DNA of 64,000 nucleotides from Micavibrio sp. UBA6212 (lineage in GTDB: Bacteria > Pseudomonadota > Alphaproteobacteria > Micavibrionales > Micavibrionaceae): positions 156,434 to 220,433 of the forward strand of contig DISK01000005.1 in NCBI GenBank assembly GCA_002421905.1, given 5' to 3'. The notes under the pieces were generated by a model that saw only the letters and a list, made by a program, of their open reading frames with translations, was not told the origin of the DNA and searched no databases. The translations under genes were made by a program, and so were the position numbers. Shown here one piece after another: positions 53,279 to 61,460 of the stretch (the stretch's first letter is position 1; every line of letters begins with the position of its first letter).

Positions 53279-53556
53279 ATATAGAATTGGGACAATTGCC
53301 GGATGGGGACTTGGCGCTGGTCTGTGACCACTCTCTGCCAGGTGGCGTCAAGCGCGTCGAATATTACCGCGATCAGAAACTATTTATGCTGGTTTATGAT
53401 CTTCCCGAGCATGAAGGCGACCTGATGCACTATGAATTGCAGGAAGACGTAGCAGAAAAGGTTAAAAAGCGCAGCTCGATGGTTATTGTAGAGCCTAACT
53501 CGGTGACTGGTCGTCCGATGGGCTACTATACGTCCCTGATTCAAGTCGGAGCATAG
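53275..53556 (+). CDS. Small hypothetical protein, 93 aa
   Basis: Overlaps the preceding gene by four bases, so likely cotranslated. The sequence looks like a compact beta-rich domain (KRVEYYRDQKLFMLVYDLPE, VEPNSVTGRPMGYYTSLIQV). No signal peptide. Not recognised; the last gene before the tRNA and the integrated element. Confidence 0.65.
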   Translation: MNIELGQLPDGDLALVCDHSLPGGVKRVEYYRDQKLFMLVYDLPEHEGDLMHYELQEDVAEKVKKRSSMVIVEPNSVTGRPMGYYTSLIQVGA

Positions 53557-53653
53557 CCCATGCAAAGAGTTTCACGTAAAAAAATCCAAAACTTCCTCTT
53601 GCAATTACCCAAAAGGGTGATTATAAATCCCACCTGTTCATAAACTGGTCAGC

Positions 53654-53728
53654 GCGGGTGTAGCTCAGGGGTAGAGCGTTACCTTGCCAAGGTAAATGTC
53701 GAGGGTTCGAATCCCTTCACCCGCTCCA
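53654..53728 (+). tRNA. tRNA-Gly (anticodon GCC)
   Basis: Acceptor stem GCGGGTG / CACCCGC, D-arm with AGCTCAGGGGTAGAGC, anticodon stem TTACC / GGTAA around TTGCCAA (anticodon GCC), T-arm GAGGGTTCGAATCCCTT (with TTCGAAT loop), then T and an encoded CCA. It is the target site for the element; the sequence from the anticodon loop on is repeated at attR, so the gene stays intact on the left side. Confidence 0.97.
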
Positions 53729-53732
53729 GTTT
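53684..53732. repeat. attL core (49 bp, tRNA-Gly 3' part)
   Basis: Identical over 49 bp to 62788-62836. It starts at the anticodon loop (TTGCCAA) and ends CCAGTTT just after the CCA. Confidence 0.95.
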
Positions 53733-54039
53733 TTCCGCCACTTACAGCGATTTCCCAAAAATTCAAAAACTCTCCAGGTACCACATAGGTACCAGCATAA
53801 AGCGCATTATACTGCTGCTATTTCTAAACTTCTAATTTTCTCAAGCAACAAAATTTGGGGGCACTTTTGGGGGCATTACCCAATTGCCTAATTTTTAGAT
53901 TTAAATCCGAATGGGGGATTCAAAGCGCCGACACGAACTTCCAGTATTTATAATGAAAAAAAATAATGACTAACCCGATTCTTATGATAGGACTCAAGGT
54001 TGAGCATAGAGCATAAGAAATTAGAACACAGGTGCAGGT
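53733..54039. other. Left arm of the element, no gene
   Basis: 307 bp between attL and the KAP gene. It contains the 19-bp GGTACC motif, then AT-rich sequence that likely carries the promoter for the cargo operon. No reading frame of note. The first 65 or so bases resemble 63800-63870, i.e. the left arm of a further element. Confidence 0.7.
53776..53794. repeat. 19-bp arm repeat, left copy
   Basis: AGGTACCACATAGGTACCA, identical to 62639-62657. Each copy contains GGTACC twice. It sits 44 bp inside attL; candidate integrase arm or Xis site. Confidence 0.8.
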
Positions 54040-57000
54040 ATGAATACCGAAATAAAAGATAACCCTCCAAAAAGAGTTTCCAAAATTATTTGGGATGAGC
54101 CATCAGCAGAAGACAAATTCAAAGCAGGAGGTCACAGCAAGTCCGCCACAGTTCTGGCTAATGCAATTGGGCAGCTAAAAGATCGAAATGGAGCAATTGG
54201 CCTTGAAGGTGTGTGGGGGGCGGGAAAGTCAACAGTTATTAAGCTGGCTGAAGAAATCTTGGAAGAAAGCCACAAAGAAAAAAAAATGAAGGAAAAATAC
54301 TGCATTTTTTCTTTCGATTTATGGGCGCATCAATCTGAAGATTTTCGCAGAGCCTTTCTTGAGTCCTTTGTTGATTGGCTTGAGATGGTTGTTGGATTGC
54401 CTGAAAGTATTGCAGAGGAAAAAAGAGGGATCATAAGAGACAAAGTAAAGGAGGTTGTCCAAAAGAACCAAAAGGTCTACAGCTGGCTGGGTATTGTCTC
54501 TATTGCTCTACTTCCTATACTACCCTTTTCCTATCAATTATTTGGATCAGTAATCAATAAGTTGCCGGATAAAAGCAAGTTATTTGAATTTGAAATAGAT
54601 AATGCAGTATTAGCCGCAATCTCTCTAGTTCCCCCTCTGATTTTAGTTGGGTTATTTCTTGCAAGGGCGGCGATTGAACAGTCTAGAAAAATTAAGATTT
54701 CTAAGTATGGAAAAAGGAGTTTTTACCAGTGGCGGGTTGACTGGCGGAAAGGATTTCTAGAAAGCCTATCAAAGGCAGTTTCTCTTTTCTCTAGAAGTGT
54801 AGATGTTGATACCACTACACAAAATATTCGAGACTCTGACCCTACAACTATTGAGTTTCATAGGGTATTTCGAGAGATTCTATCTGCCGTACAGACTGAA
54901 GAAAAGCAGATTATAGTTGTATTGGATAATATTGATAGGCTTCCTAAAGGTGATATTCCCCTAGTTTGGTCAGAGATGAGGGCCTTGTTTGCAATTAATG
55001 AAACTAGCGAACAATCAAAAAACAGCCATGTGACCGCGGTAGTTCCATACGATAGGGAATTTATATCCCCGATTTTTAAAGATGAAAGAAATCAAGAAAA
55101 TAGTTCTGAGGATGAAGATAATAAAATTGATGTTTTTGAAAAAACATTCAACCGCATTATCAGAGTATCTCCCCCTATTCTAACAAACTGGAAGGAATTT
55201 TTTTGTAGCAAGCTCTCCGAAGCTATCCAACCAGATTTAGAGCAAGAAAGTAAGGATAGAATCTTCAAAATGCTCCAGCGACATTTTGATGAAAAAAGAA
55301 TACAAGTAACGCCAAGAAAAATTATTTCATTTATAAATGAATTTTCTCCTTTATGTGAGCAATGGGATGGAGAGATTGCGCCAGAAACAATCGCATTGTA
55401 TATCCTTTATAAGAGTAAAATTGAAAAAGACTTTCATGCGTTGGAAAACCCATCATTGGTAGATGCTAGATATTTGAGGCTTGCTAATATTTCTGATTGG
55501 CAAATAAAGTTTGCAGCTCTTGCTTACAATGTAGCTTTAGAAGATGCAAAACAAGTCCTCCTTACGCAGCCTATTAAATCAGCAATTGCTAAAAATAATC
55601 CCGATCAATTTGTTAATCTGGCAAATTCTGAAGGGTTTAATGATGTTCTTACAGAAGTAATTGAAGATAATATCCATGATTGGGCAGTTCAGGATAGTAA
55701 AACTATCCCAAATATCATTAGAAATATCTTGAGTGTCAATCTTCCTCAGTACCTTAAAGATCATATATGGAATCTTCTCAATCAAAAAATACCTGAGATG
55801 CACAAGCTGGATTTGACTGCAGAAGAAGACATGGAATCTCTTTATGAAATTCTAAAAAATCAACCAAAAGAAAGAATGAAAGAATGCTCTGAGGAACTGC
55901 TGGGTAAAATATATTCCAGCGCAATAGAAGAGGAGGAGGACGGAACATTATCAGATGGAAGAACTTGGCTGTATGCAATTATCCCAATCACGCGATTTAT
56001 GTCTGGGGGAAATCAGAATGAACATGACACTATCTTGCATGGTGTTTCTGTGCCAGAAGGAGTGGAATTTGCTTTGGGCATCGCTAGTGCATGCTCTAAA
56101 CAGGACGATGTAGCTTTTGAGGACTTCAACATTGAAGTCGAAGAACAAGAAATTATCAAAGCGGCAAATGAGAGAATAAACAGCAGTCCAATATTATTTG
56201 GAGAAATATTGGGAGAAATTATCTACCTTCTTAGTAAGGAAAATAAAGTTTCATGCATTAATCAAATTACCGCAAAACTGAGCTCGACCACTAAATTAAA
56301 CAGCGATGATAGACACAGTCTCTTATTTGCATTAGTTGAACTATGTGAGCAGGAATATAAAAATGACTGGTCCCCTTTCGTTGCTGCCAAAATTAAGGAT
56401 GGCACCTTGATAGCGCATGCTCACGCTGCATCAATAGAGAATAAACAATCTGACGCTGCTCTGGTTCTATGGCTTGCAGCAATCGTTGGGCTGAAAGGTT
56501 TCCCTGAAATCGCGGATAACCATACATCATTTGGAAGCATGAGTGGGGCAAAAGTTTGGTACCAAAGTATATTCTCAGAGACAGTAATCCCTGAAGAGTT
56601 CATTGCTACACTAGCCAACCTAGTAGTTGAATACGAAGATACTGTGGATTGGATAAGGCATGCGATAAATGACGATAGTTCAAATGGATTCTATAGGGAG
56701 GTTATTAAGCGTGCCGTGAATGATGGTATGCTTACTGTCTTCAACACTAATTACTGTATTACAAATTACCCTACCTTAAAGAAGATATTGGGAGATGATC
56801 TTTCGAAAAAATTTCTTGAGCAATTTTCATCATGGAATCAATACTTTAACAAGGAAACGCTTGGCAAATTCCTTCTAAAAATTCCAAATAAATTTATTTA
56901 TGATTGTCAGGAAGTGGATAACGCCCCTAAATTTATTCCAATTCTGGAAGAGATTGATGGCTACTTACGGGCGCTGCAGAAGGAAGACTGGAAGCAATCG

Positions 57001-57603
57001 TTGCTTGCTAATGATGATAACATTAGGCTTTTGTTGGTTCGGGTGGAAACAGGGGCAATTGAACTACCAACTCATGAGTACAATAAACCTATAGAGAATT
57101 ATACGATAGATATAATTAAGGGAAATGCTACTCCAGCGTACAAGCCAGAGGAAATGGGTTTGCTATACAAGGCAGTGAAACCAAGAAATTTGAAGGCAAT
57201 GGCCAATGATATTCTTTTGGAACTAGAAAATATTCCTTCTAATTCTGCGGGGATAAATAATTTTGTTAAATTTTCTCAAGCTTTAATTAAGCATATTGAT
57301 TTTGAAAAGAATCCAGATGTTGCTTTAACAAAGTTCTTTACGCCTTTACTGAGTTCAGAAGATTTAGAAATCCGTGAATATATAAAACTTCATCAAAAAG
57401 TTATTCCTGCATGTATCAAGAAAGCTCAAGAAGATTCCGTGGGCATTGTAGATGAAGCTATTGAGAGCCTAGAGGAAAATAGTAGTCTAGATTTGAGAGC
57501 ATGGGGCGAACAGCTTCGTAAAATGACTGGTATTGAAAAGAAAGAGGACTCTCAGGAGGAAGGTGAAAAGATAGGCGAGCAAGCTGAGTCTTCATTAGCT
57601 TAA
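54040..57603 (+). CDS. KAP family P-loop NTPase, membrane-anchored
   Basis: 1,187 residues. Walker A is GVWGAGKST (residues 57-65), followed by the KAP pattern FSFDLWAHQSEDFRRAFL (about 88-106). Two membrane helices sit inside the NTPase domain, near residues 150-172 (IVSIALLPILPFSYQLF) and 188-210 (AVLAAISLVPPLILVGLFLA), as KAP proteins have. Walker B is IIVVLDNIDRLPKGD near 290-304, and TAVVPYDREFI fits the sensor region. The last 700 residues are a long helical region with no recognised domain. KAP proteins include phage-exclusion protein PifA of plasmid F, so a defence role is plausible. The HEPN-like gene follows after 27 bases. Low GC. No phage genes nearby. Confidence 0.88.
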   Translation: MNTEIKDNPPKRVSKIIWDEPSAEDKFKAGGHSKSATVLANAIGQLKDRNGAIGLEGVWGAGKSTVIKLAEEILEESHKEKKMKEKYCIFSFDLWAHQSEDFRRAFLESFVDWLEMVVGLPESIAEEKRGIIRDKVKEVVQKNQKVYSWLGIVSIALLPILPFSYQLFGSVINKLPDKSKLFEFEIDNAVLAAISLVPPLILVGLFLARAAIEQSRKIKISKYGKRSFYQWRVDWRKGFLESLSKAVSLFSRSVDVDTTTQNIRDSDPTTIEFHRVFREILSAVQTEEKQIIVVLDNIDRLPKGDIPLVWSEMRALFAINETSEQSKNSHVTAVVPYDREFISPIFKDERNQENSSEDEDNKIDVFEKTFNRIIRVSPPILTNWKEFFCSKLSEAIQPDLEQESKDRIFKMLQRHFDEKRIQVTPRKIISFINEFSPLCEQWDGEIAPETIALYILYKSKIEKDFHALENPSLVDARYLRLANISDWQIKFAALAYNVALEDAKQVLLTQPIKSAIAKNNPDQFVNLANSEGFNDVLTEVIEDNIHDWAVQDSKTIPNIIRNILSVNLPQYLKDHIWNLLNQKIPEMHKLDLTAEEDMESLYEILKNQPKERMKECSEELLGKIYSSAIEEEEDGTLSDGRTWLYAIIPITRFMSGGNQNEHDTILHGVSVPEGVEFALGIASACSKQDDVAFEDFNIEVEEQEIIKAANERINSSPILFGEILGEIIYLLSKENKVSCINQITAKLSSTTKLNSDDRHSLLFALVELCEQEYKNDWSPFVAAKIKDGTLIAHAHAASIENKQSDAALVLWLAAIVGLKGFPEIADNHTSFGSMSGAKVWYQSIFSETVIPEEFIATLANLVVEYEDTVDWIRHAINDDSSNGFYREVIKRAVNDGMLTVFNTNYCITNYPTLKKILGDDLSKKFLEQFSSWNQYFNKETLGKFLLKIPNKFIYDCQEVDNAPKFIPILEEIDGYLRALQKEDWKQSLLANDDNIRLLLVRVETGAIELPTHEYNKPIENYTIDIIKGNATPAYKPEEMGLLYKAVKPRNLKAMANDILLELENIPSNSAGINNFVKFSQALIKHIDFEKNPDVALTKFFTPLLSSEDLEIREYIKLHQKVIPACIKKAQEDSVGIVDEAIESLEENSSLDLRAWGEQLRKMTGIEKKEDSQEEGEKIGEQAESSLA

Positions 57604-57630
57604 CGCGCCAGCTTTTCAGAGAATTCCAAG

Positions 57631-58338
57631 ATGAAAAAACTTATATTAATAAACAAAAAAGATACTGATTATGGTGATGGTTGGGTAGCCAAGCAAACCA
57701 TCCATGAGGATGCAAGGCGCACCGAGTATTATTATGAAGGCAGGCGTATAAAAAGAAACGTAGTTACTGGGCGTATAGCAGAGCAATACGCAGGCTATGC
57801 GCTTATTGAGAAAGATCTCCGAACAATTCTAAGATGGTTGGAAAAAACCGATAATTTTTTATCAGAAGTTCATCCAATAGGTTCTGTAGTGATTAAGAAT
57901 GAAGAAGAATGGGATAGCGATATAGTTAAGGCTCTATTTGTTGCAATAGTATCTTTTTATGGCAGGTTATTTAATTCTTGCGAAGGTAGGGGAGGCGTTA
58001 AATTAGGAAAAGAGATTATCCCAAAAGAATTTTTATCTATTCATGACGAACTTATGGGGTATAGAAATAAATTTGTGTCTCACGCCGGAGTCTCGAATGC
58101 AGAGCTGGTTGAGATTGTTTGCGCCAGACCTTCAGAAAACTCAATTATTGGATTCCCGAGAATATTCATAGAACTTCGTCAGCTCGACACTATTTATCCA
58201 AGGGATGATGAAAAGACTATTAGAAAGCTTGTGCTCGAATTGCAGAAGAGAGTGAAAGAGAAAATGATGAAATTTCATGATAAAATTCATCAAGAGCAAA
58301 TCTTTGGTAAGAGCCAAGAGAGAAAGAAAAATCCCTGA
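57631..58338 (+). CDS. HEPN-like protein, partner of the KAP NTPase
   Basis: 235 residues, not recognised by overall sequence. Residues 145-151 read RNKFVSH, a match to the HEPN RNase motif R-x(4-6)-H with the usual polar Asn after the Arg, in a helical context (SIHDELMGYRNKFVSHAG). An upstream helix (VKALFVAIVSFYGRLFNSCEG) fits the first HEPN helix. The ends are charged and Lys-rich. No signal peptide. Coupled to the KAP gene by position (27-bp gap, same strand) and closed by a terminator, so the two form one operon. If catalytic, it may cleave RNA; a non-catalytic scaffold is possible. Confidence 0.65.
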   Translation: MKKLILINKKDTDYGDGWVAKQTIHEDARRTEYYYEGRRIKRNVVTGRIAEQYAGYALIEKDLRTILRWLEKTDNFLSEVHPIGSVVIKNEEEWDSDIVKALFVAIVSFYGRLFNSCEGRGGVKLGKEIIPKEFLSIHDELMGYRNKFVSHAGVSNAELVEIVCARPSENSIIGFPRIFIELRQLDTIYPRDDEKTIRKLVLELQKRVKEKMMKFHDKIHQEQIFGKSQERKKNP

Positions 58339-58354
58339 ATCTAATTCAGGGATT
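58330..58354. terminator. Terminator of the KAP-HEPN operon, shared with the rep gene
   Basis: Perfect 11-bp stem AATCCCTGAAT / ATTCAGGGATT around CTA, then a T-rich tract. The HEPN stop codon (58336-58338) lies in the stem. Confidence 0.88.
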
Positions 58355-58378
58355 ATATTTTTCTCTATTTATTTGGAT

Positions 58379-59524
58379 TTATACATTTCCTAAAAATTCA
58401 AATTTCTCAATTTTCTTATTATATTTCTGGATAAACTTTTTCGGATTTTCTGATAGTTCTTGATAAAGTTCATCACAAACAAGGTCTAATACCTCGGGTA
58501 TTTGAGCCAAGTCTTTGCCGGTGGCGGCGGTGAGTCCGACGAAAATACCAGAAATTAATTTTTTATATTGGGAAATTAAATTTTCTCGAATTTCTTTTAA
58601 TACTGAATTTCTTTCAGCATTAGAAATATAATCAATTAAATCCGTTTCAGTGGCTTGAATGGATTTAATCCAGATTTGAGCCATTGGCCAACGGCTCATA
58701 TTTTTATCATTCGGATTTGGAACGGTATATTTGAATTCTTTTAATGTTGTAGAAATTACATCTCCCACCATTTTTTTTAAATCTGAGAATGTCCGTAAAT
58801 TCCATTTATTCAATTCCTTTTTTCCGGCGCGTATTTCAATACGCCAAATCTGCCCTTCAAATTCGGATTTTTTAATTCCCCACAATTGCCACCAATAAGA
58901 TTTCTTTGTAGAGCTGATTTCACGGGTTTTGTTGTAAATGACAACCTGACGATTGGGCATTTTTCCAATGCGGACATATTCAACAGATTGACCTGTACTT
59001 TCGGTTTGCATGGGTAATTCGCCAATAAATCCTTTCTTGGTTCTCCCCGCACAAACGAAATTCATATAAGATGGTTGAAATTCCCCTTCAAAATGAAAAT
59101 CCAGACAATAATCAATGCGGCTAATGCGCTCTTGGGGAATTTTATCATTCTCCTCAGGGCCTTTTGCCAGAAGACTTTCCAGAAGAACAGATAAAATCTT
59201 CTCTTTTGTGTTCTCGTATCCATAAAGGGCAAGGCAAAGGCTTCTTACTCGTACGCGAACATTCCATTGATCTCTAGACTCTCGGTCGCCTACTAACCAA
59301 ATCTCACCATCGGGGCCAGTGCTAAATTGATATGTATAGCCACCTCTTGCGCCTGTCTCATGTACCATGACGGGAAGGCGGTTTGGCCCAAGTTCGGTAT
59401 AGGCAGGGGAGCGACAACTCTGTGCCTCTTTTTTCGCCTGCTCTAGGGTTGAAAGAATGGCAAGAGGTACGGCACATTGAAAACTTATCTCAAGCCCATC
59501 AAAATTTTGGTAAATCAGTTTCAT
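58379..59524 (-). CDS. Putative replication initiation protein (Rep_trans-like)
   Basis: About 381 residues from ATG 59524, which follows AGAAAGGATT; the longer frame to 59671 would cover the DUF736 gene end. The pattern ISRIDYCLDFHFEGEF ... VVIYNKTREI ... IWRIEIRAGKKELNKW (two acidic strands, a conserved Tyr-Asn-Lys, and RIEIR) resembles the Rep_trans/RstA-type replication initiators of small rolling-circle replicons and filamentous phages. Assignment is by pattern only. It follows DUF736 in the same direction, and a large inverted repeat upstream of both could be its origin. Confidence 0.6.
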   Translation of the reverse strand: MKLIYQNFDGLEISFQCAVPLAILSTLEQAKKEAQSCRSPAYTELGPNRLPVMVHETGARGGYTYQFSTGPDGEIWLVGDRESRDQWNVRVRVRSLCLALYGYENTKEKILSVLLESLLAKGPEENDKIPQERISRIDYCLDFHFEGEFQPSYMNFVCAGRTKKGFIGELPMQTESTGQSVEYVRIGKMPNRQVVIYNKTREISSTKKSYWWQLWGIKKSEFEGQIWRIEIRAGKKELNKWNLRTFSDLKKMVGDVISTTLKEFKYTVPNPNDKNMSRWPMAQIWIKSIQATETDLIDYISNAERNSVLKEIRENLISQYKKLISGIFVGLTAATGKDLAQIPEVLDLVCDELYQELSENPKKFIQKYNKKIEKFEFLGNV

Positions 59525-59588
59525 TTCTAAATCCTTTCTAAATGTAAAACTGTGGCCCCATGTTATAAGAATGGGGCCACAGGGTTGA

Positions 59589-59951
59589 TTAAGCTGCCGC
59601 GGGTTGATTGGCCTGACGGCGGCGAAAGGTAATATCCCACTCGCCTTGGTCATTTTTGAAGGCCGCAACATTCAAGGCACTTGGAAGGCTTGGGTCATCA
59701 ATCGTGATGCTCAGAAATTCGAAATTGGCATCACCAATTTGCGTTTTTTCTTTTTTCCATGCGGCGCCGACTTGAATATCCTGCCCACAATATCCAATTG
59801 CGCAGACGATATAATCAGGTGCCCCATCGGAATTCCGCAGGTTATTCGGAACCAGCTTGATTTTAAGCTGAATTTGGAGAGTTATAATCTCCCCGTGCAG
59901 CTCTTCACGATTGCCTTGATACGCAGATTTTAAAGTTCCAATTTTTGACAT
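59589..59951 (-). CDS. DUF736 family protein
   Basis: 120 residues. MSKIGTLKSAYQGNREELHG EIITLQIQLKIKLVPNN, VGAAWKKEKTQIGDANFEFL SITIDDPSLP match DUF736, a small beta-rich family carried by alphaproteobacterial plasmids and integrative elements; precise role unknown. First gene after the inverted-repeat region, and followed by the rep-like gene after about 65 bases. Confidence 0.8.
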   Translation of the reverse strand: MSKIGTLKSAYQGNREELHGEIITLQIQLKIKLVPNNLRNSDGAPDYIVCAIGYCGQDIQVGAAWKKEKTQIGDANFEFLSITIDDPSLPSALNVAAFKNDQGEWDITFRRRQANQPAAA

Positions 59952-60018
59952 TTCTAATGTCCTTTCATTTTAAGTTAATACGAAGCGCACCGCGCGCTCC
60001 GCGCAGGGAAAGCAATGG

Positions 60019-60123
60019 TTTTGGGAGCAAAGAGGCAAAGCTCCCCCTATGGCAGTAGAGGGAAATAAACTGCCATAGGGTTTGCTCCCAAAATCCTCTA
60101 GGGTGCTTTCAACCCCCTAGAGG
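60019..60123. repeat. Nested inverted repeats, candidate origin of the element
   Basis: Outer arms TTTTGGGAGCAAA (60019-60031) and TTTGCTCCCAAAA (60081-60093) and inner arms CCCTATGGCAGT (60045-60056) and ACTGCCATAGGG (60069-60080) are all perfect. On the right they are adjacent; on the left a 13-base stretch separates them. That stretch begins an alternative stem: GGGAGC (60023-60028) can pair with GCTCCC (60040-60045). A third stem, CCTCTAGGG / CCCTAGAGG, is at 60095-60123. The region lies between the AlpA-like and DUF736 genes, in 186 bp without coding. Confidence 0.75.
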
Positions 60124-60137
60124 GAAAACTTGATTGT

Positions 60138-60344
60138 TTATGAGGTGTTGAGGCCAAGATCGGAGGTGGAGCTCCTGATTTGGCTTTGGATGTATTCGTC
60201 TATATCAGATTGGCGATAGACAACCTTGCGGCCAATCTTGACGAATTTAGGACCTTTGCCTTCCCACCGCCATTTTCTGAGTGTGGCAGCGGAAACGCAT
60301 AGCATTTGTGAAACAATATCTGGTTTAAATAATAGGTTTTGCAT
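60138..60344 (-). CDS. AlpA-like HTH regulator / excisionase
   Basis: 68 residues: LLFKPDIVSQMLCVSAATLR KWRWEGKGPKFVKIGRKVVYRQSDIDEYI is a MerR/AlpA-type helix-turn-helix (DNA-binding domain 17) with a beta-wing. Such proteins switch on integrase genes or act as excisionases. Directed leftward, upstream of the DUF736-rep pair. Confidence 0.87.
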   Translation of the reverse strand: MQNLLFKPDIVSQMLCVSAATLRKWRWEGKGPKFVKIGRKVVYRQSDIDEYIQSQIRSSTSDLGLNTS

Positions 60345-60467
60345 TCCCGCGCCCCATTTGGTTTGTATTGGCCTTGATTGGCTAACTACTCGACCAACAT
60401 GGGGTAATTCGTCGCTTTTTAGAACTTGCCAGAAATTAATTAAGTTGCCTAAAAATTTTCTAGCAGG

Positions 60468-61457
60468 TTAATTTTTAGTTGGAATAAGTGAAGCGAATAT
60501 TTTATTCCTTAAGAAACTTGCGCAAAGAACGCCTAAAACGAATTCATCGTCAATGATTGTCCTATGAGAATCAAAATTAAGGATTTTGGACATGAATTCG
60601 AATTCCATTACTCCTTCAAAGAGCTCTTTGTTATCCAGCAAAGATTTCTGAGCGTTGGTGATTTCTTGCTCAACAAGGCGTTTCCTAATGCTGTCCAAAT
60701 GATCTAGAGCCGTCCTCAGCTCGGAAATCGATCTCTCTTGCTTTGCCCTTGCTTTAATGGCAGTCCAATCGACTTTCTTTGTAAATAGCGCATAAAACAA
60801 AGCCAAATATAAGGATATTGGTATTTTTTTATTGGTAGAGAAATGTTTCTTAATTTCTTTCAGGTGCTCGTATGCTGTTTGATCGGATTGAAAGCCAAAA
60901 ACTTGTTTGGAAATGAATACAGAAAGATGCTCGGAGCATTTCTGGCCATCAATCATTATATAGGCCATTGTTGCAGCAAGGCCTTTTGAAAAACTATTTC
61001 CAAAATCTTGCGTCTTCTCAGATTTAGGTAGGACGTACAAATCCACAATTTCTTGAAGTCTATTTATTTCGTCTTTGTCTTCAAAATGCGAAACAAAAAT
61101 GTCCGCAGATAAGTGGAAATTGTGTTTATACGCCTCATGAAAAAAACCACACTCATAGAAAATATCAAATTCTGATTCTATTATGTTTGATGCGCCTGAT
61201 AAAGCATTAGCTCTTTCTGTCTGGTTATTCTCAATGATGCCCCTTAACATTCCAAAAAGTGTGTTTCTCCAGTTTTTATAGAGTTCAAATCCCTTAAGCC
61301 CTTCTAGTGGGGATAAGATATCGCGAGTTTCCTCAATAAACGAAATATGGTCATACTCCAAGGAAGGTTCCTTAAGGGACGTCTTACTTTTTCCTATAGG
61401 CTGTTTGGCTTTCTTCTTTAAGGGCTGTTCCTTAAGGGTTTTTGTTTGCTTAGGCAT
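60468..61457 (-). CDS. Integrase-linked hypothetical protein, 329 aa
   Basis: I do not recognise it. It starts three bases after the integrase stop, on the same strand, so it belongs to the integrase transcript. A basic Lys/Pro-rich N-terminus (about 40 residues; MPKQTKTLKEQPLKKKAKQP) precedes a long helical part with no signal or membrane helix. The basic head is consistent with DNA binding. Its gene contains GTTCCTTAAGGG twice (61367-61378, 61427-61438), a short duplication within that head. Candidate recombination or replication accessory factor. Confidence 0.65.
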   Translation of the reverse strand: MPKQTKTLKEQPLKKKAKQPIGKSKTSLKEPSLEYDHISFIEETRDILSPLEGLKGFELYKNWRNTLFGMLRGIIENNQTERANALSGASNIIESEFDIFYECGFFHEAYKHNFHLSADIFVSHFEDKDEINRLQEIVDLYVLPKSEKTQDFGNSFSKGLAATMAYIMIDGQKCSEHLSVFISKQVFGFQSDQTAYEHLKEIKKHFSTNKKIPISLYLALFYALFTKKVDWTAIKARAKQERSISELRTALDHLDSIRKRLVEQEITNAQKSLLDNKELFEGVMEFEFMSKILNFDSHRTIIDDEFVLGVLCASFLRNKIFASLIPTKN

Positions 61458-61460
61458 TTC

